DNA from: JALZCH01 sp036387135
GTDB lineage: Bacteria; Acidobacteriota; Blastocatellia; Pyrinomonadales; Pyrinomonadaceae
Direction of reading: 5' to 3'
Assembly: GCA_036387135.1 (NCBI GenBank)
Contig: DASVUH010000075.1
Location: 21,378 to 85,377 of the forward strand
DNA length: 64,000 bases
The notes below the pieces were generated by a model, which saw nothing but the letters and a program-made list of their open reading frames with translations, was not told the origin of the DNA and ran no database searches. Shown here in pieces: positions 61,828 to 64,000 of this stretch. The position numbers were made by a program, and so were the translations under genes. Within the stretch, counting starts at the first letter, position 1. Every line of letters begins with the position of its first letter.

Positions 61828-63240
61828 TCAATTCTCTTTAATTCTAATCGGAGGTTTATTGAAAAATCTTCTGTATCTATTCAACCTCCATACAAATCGA
61901 ATTTCTCTTTTCTCCTGCATTAACGTCCATCCGACAGCAATAAACATAAACAAAAATACTTGTATTTGTGTGCGATGGCGGTAAGCTGTTCCAACATTAC
62001 TTTGTAAAAGTGCATACGAGACGGTAAGCATCAAAGCGAAGACCAGGATTGGGATTGATTTCCGTAAACGAGTCTTTAAGGTAAACCAAATACCTTTGAT
62101 TAACAGCGGCATCAAACACCACCAAACCAGCACTTCCGGTAATGTAATTAATTGTCTAAAGTTATTAACTTCCCAAGGGAAAGGCGCAAATAGTAAGTAA
62201 ACTAATCCAACAGGAAGGGCAGAGATTGCTCCTTCCACGCTGGTAACATCAAAATCTTGACCGAAACCGGAATTGAATTTACGAGATGTGTCCTGCCGAA
62301 CCGCCTGTAGGTTCTCTATATCAGCAAACTTTTCAAAATTGGTTACAGCCCTTTCCGAAACGCCAAAATAGATGAGACCTAAGCCTAAAATAGTGACTGC
62401 TATTACTCTTTTTACCAGAGAATTGAAGGTAAAATTCGTTCCTATGATGAGTCCTAATAAAACACTAGCCACAACCACATAAAAAATGTAAAAACGAAGA
62501 CAAAATATCGCGGAAAGTGAAAGAATTAAGCAAATAATCGCCGGGAAACTAAATCTTTTTTGTAAAACCATAACCATCGAGATGGCTAACACTATTAGGA
62601 ACAGAATCGGTCCGTCTTTTAATATTAGTGATGACCAAACGATGAATGTAGGAAAACAGGCAATAAATAAAGCTGAAGTTCTTGCAACTCGTTTATTGTC
62701 GTAGAGTTGTTTGGCACAAAAATAAATCATCGGAGATACGGCGGCGCCAATAACGCAGAAGATTGACTGGGCAATAAATATACTTCGCCCAAAAACAAAA
62801 TAGATAAATGCAGTCAAATACATAATTCCCCAACTTTGGGAATTAATAAAATTTTCAACTTTCGAAAAATCGCCTGAAGAGCCTGGAGTCTGGGACCAAT
62901 ACTGAAGAATGCTATAGCCGGCATCGTCATAATAAATTGAGTCTCCACCGAAAAACTGTAATAAACCAAGTGTTTCTATGAGTATTCCAAGCGAGATTCT
63001 AAGGTACAATCCAAGCAGGAAAACTTTAGTAAGAAAGTCTCTATCCGGGGAATATTTCCGAATTAAAAATATTACTAATAAAGAGAGAAAAGTGAGTAAA
63101 AGAAAAGCTTTACCACCTTCAGGAAATACCAGCACCACCATAGCAACGGCAGTTAAAGGACAGATAATTAGTAGAAAAAAATTTATAAGAGGCATTTTTT
63201 TCCACATCATTCTGTCAATTGTGCGAGATAAACCAAACAT
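61828..63240 (-). CDS. Polytopic membrane protein, paralogue of 37460
   Basis: A 470-aa protein with about 10 hydrophobic segments. It keeps the acidic loop FGGDSIYYDDAGY and the C-terminal RHRTQIQVFLF, AVGWTLMQEKRE of the 37460 protein, and also PVGLVYLLFAPFPWEVNNFRQLITLPE, so the whole chain is homologous. The gene is more AT-rich and outside the glycan locus. GT-C glycosyltransferase or polymerase function is possible but not shown. The start may also be at an internal Met (MMWKKMPL). A weak ribosome binding site precedes 63240. Confidence 0.6.
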   Translation of the reverse strand: MFGLSRTIDRMMWKKMPLINFFLLIICPLTAVAMVVLVFPEGGKAFLLLTFLSLLVIFLIRKYSPDRDFLTKVFLLGLYLRISLGILIETLGLLQFFGGDSIYYDDAGYSILQYWSQTPGSSGDFSKVENFINSQSWGIMYLTAFIYFVFGRSIFIAQSIFCVIGAAVSPMIYFCAKQLYDNKRVARTSALFIACFPTFIVWSSLILKDGPILFLIVLAISMVMVLQKRFSFPAIICLILSLSAIFCLRFYIFYVVVASVLLGLIIGTNFTFNSLVKRVIAVTILGLGLIYFGVSERAVTNFEKFADIENLQAVRQDTSRKFNSGFGQDFDVTSVEGAISALPVGLVYLLFAPFPWEVNNFRQLITLPEVLVWWCLMPLLIKGIWFTLKTRLRKSIPILVFALMLTVSYALLQSNVGTAYRHRTQIQVFLFMFIAVGWTLMQEKREIRFVWRLNRYRRFFNKPPIRIKEN

Positions 63241-63571
63241 TACATACTCTTTAAATGAAACTAACTTAAGTTTTTTGTAAGTTCGTAAAAGTAGGAGATA
63301 TTTCTACTCCTGAGCAGGTTGATTGTCAAGGTAAATTGAATTATAAGAAAAAAGAGCCGCGCGTTTCCGGCGGCTTTGGATATTGGATATATAGGATGAA
63401 TATGAATTACCAGCCAAACATAAGACTGAGTATTTCAGTTTATTTGCGAAAAAGAGCCGTCGAAAAATGTCGCGGCTCTCATTGATGGTTTGAAGTTAAA
63501 ACCAAGCCTTTAGTTATCAGCGACAAAGTTTATATCATCATTCCGCCTGCCGGTTAAAGCATCTTTGTATT
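63241..63571 (-). terminator. Gap with two tandem minus-strand terminators
   Basis: Two hairpins ending in T runs lie between the minus-strand genes. In 63450-63479 AGAGCCG pairs with CGGCTCT, followed by TTTTT; it lies about 90 bases beyond the 63572 stop. In 63350-63378 AAAGCCGCC pairs with GCGGCTCTT, followed by TTTTTT, about 110 bases before the start at 63240. They insulate the two genes. No coding sequence is visible in the gap. Confidence 0.7.
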
Positions 63572-64000
63572 TTACGGCATCCAATTTCCATTTACTTCTC
63601 CAACCAGGATTGCTGTGTAATTTTCATTAGACATAGAACCGTTTAAAGGCTGATACGGACGAGAGACCGGATCAAATTTCCAATTACCAACCTGTCCGGT
63701 ATTTGCATTTGGTGCTCCGGCAGCTATATAACGCAGAATCAGCGTTGCATCAAACGGAGTGATGTTTCCATCGCCGCTCGTGTCGGCTGCAATTCGTTGA
63801 TTTGCATTCAAGGCATTTGGTCCCGATCCGTTAGCTGCTATGTGACGAAGAATCATCGTCGCGTCAAAAGGAGAAATACCGTTGATGTTTCCTGTCTTTG
63901 AAGGCGTAACCGTGTAATTACCCCCTGCCGTTAAACCCGATATTTGATAAAAACCCGAATTGTTGCTCGCTGCCGAAAGCTGCGGCGTTCCGACTGCATT
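63572..64000 (-). CDS. Dockerin-like C-terminus of a large secreted protein (start outside window)
   Basis: The last 142 codons of a gene running off the right edge. It contains two dockerin-like units (GISPFDATMILRHIAANGSG and DGNITPFDATLILRYIAAGAP) with Ca-binding-type spacing (DTSGDGNIT), followed by a conserved tail ending in YTAILVGEVNGNWMP. This matches the C-terminus of the 56205 protein. The frame is open to the edge; the first part is identical at the DNA level to that gene. A terminator is found at 63450. Confidence 0.85.
   Translation of the reverse strand, partial: NAVGTPQLSAASNNSGFYQISGLTAGGNYTVTPSKTGNINGISPFDATMILRHIAANGSGPNALNANQRIAADTSGDGNITPFDATLILRYIAAGAPNANTGQVGNWKFDPVSRPYQPLNGSMSNENYTAILVGEVNGNWMP
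63861..64000. repeat. Exact 140-bp repeat, second copy (cut by window edge)
   Basis: It matches 56500-56639 base for base. It may continue past the edge; the left flank (63572-63860) is homologous in protein but clearly diverged in DNA. See the finding on this repeat. Confidence 0.9.

Noticed and set aside
1..64000. CRISPR arrays, tRNA, rRNA, integrases, transposases
   Set aside because: I looked for regular 25-40 base repeats with spacers, the tRNA T-loop pattern, rRNA landmarks and typical transposase motifs and found none that I could support.

Overview
The window reads as one bacterial chromosomal segment, most likely from the Acidobacteriota (Blastocatellia type). That placement is an inference from style: secreted proteins ending in tandem dockerin-like 'FDATLILR' repeats, heptanucleotide repeat arrays, and a mid-GC base composition. 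I saw no rRNA, tRNA or CRISPR, and nothing fixes the taxon.

Left edge (1-3.4 kb, minus strand): the start of a secreted protein, 5-formyltetrahydrofolate cyclo-ligase, an RNB-domain exoribonuclease, a small basic protein, and a small antitoxin-like gene coupled to a 5'-truncated zeta-toxin-like gene. The truncation lies at the boundary of the next block.

Cell-surface glycan block (3.4-47.3 kb, almost all plus strand): a large O-antigen or exopolysaccharide locus. It encodes three nucleotide-sugar routes. One is a UDP-sugar route (CapE/WbjB-like dehydratase plus RmlD-like reductase). One is a dTDP-amino-sugar route (FdtA, FdtB, acyltransferases). One is a CDP-sugar route to a branched 3-C-methyl-6-deoxyhexose (RfbF, RfbG, C-methyltransferase, RmlC-like epimerase, SDR). 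It also carries ten glycosyltransferases, several methyltransferases, and two different exporters (Wzm/Wzt ABC and a Wzx-like flippase). Further members are a WecA-like initiating transferase fused to a FlaA1-type Rossmann module, an asparagine-synthase-like amidotransferase, an O-antigen ligase/polymerase and a TPR protein. The block fdtA-fdtB-GT2 occurs twice; in the second copy fdtA and fdtB are decayed. Between the copies, on the opposite strand, sit a phage-tailspike-like beta-helix protein with a C1q-like end, a structured leader, and a possible Com-like zinc-finger gene.

Right part (47.3-64 kb): a NorD-like VWA protein, an FHA/DUF5715 membrane protein whose linker is built from heptamer repeats, a small protein and an alpha/beta hydrolase. 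Then come three large secreted proteins: an S74-chaperone/YadA-head protein and two dockerin-like proteins (one cut by the window end) that share an exact repeat of at least 140 bp. A second methyltransferase, an unknown protein and a paralogue of the membrane protein at 37.5 kb lie between them.

The most interesting points are the decayed duplication, the beta-helix island with a possible attenuator, the plus-strand GT4 gene without a canonical start codon, the heptamer repeats inside and outside genes, and the exact repeat shared by the dockerin-like proteins.
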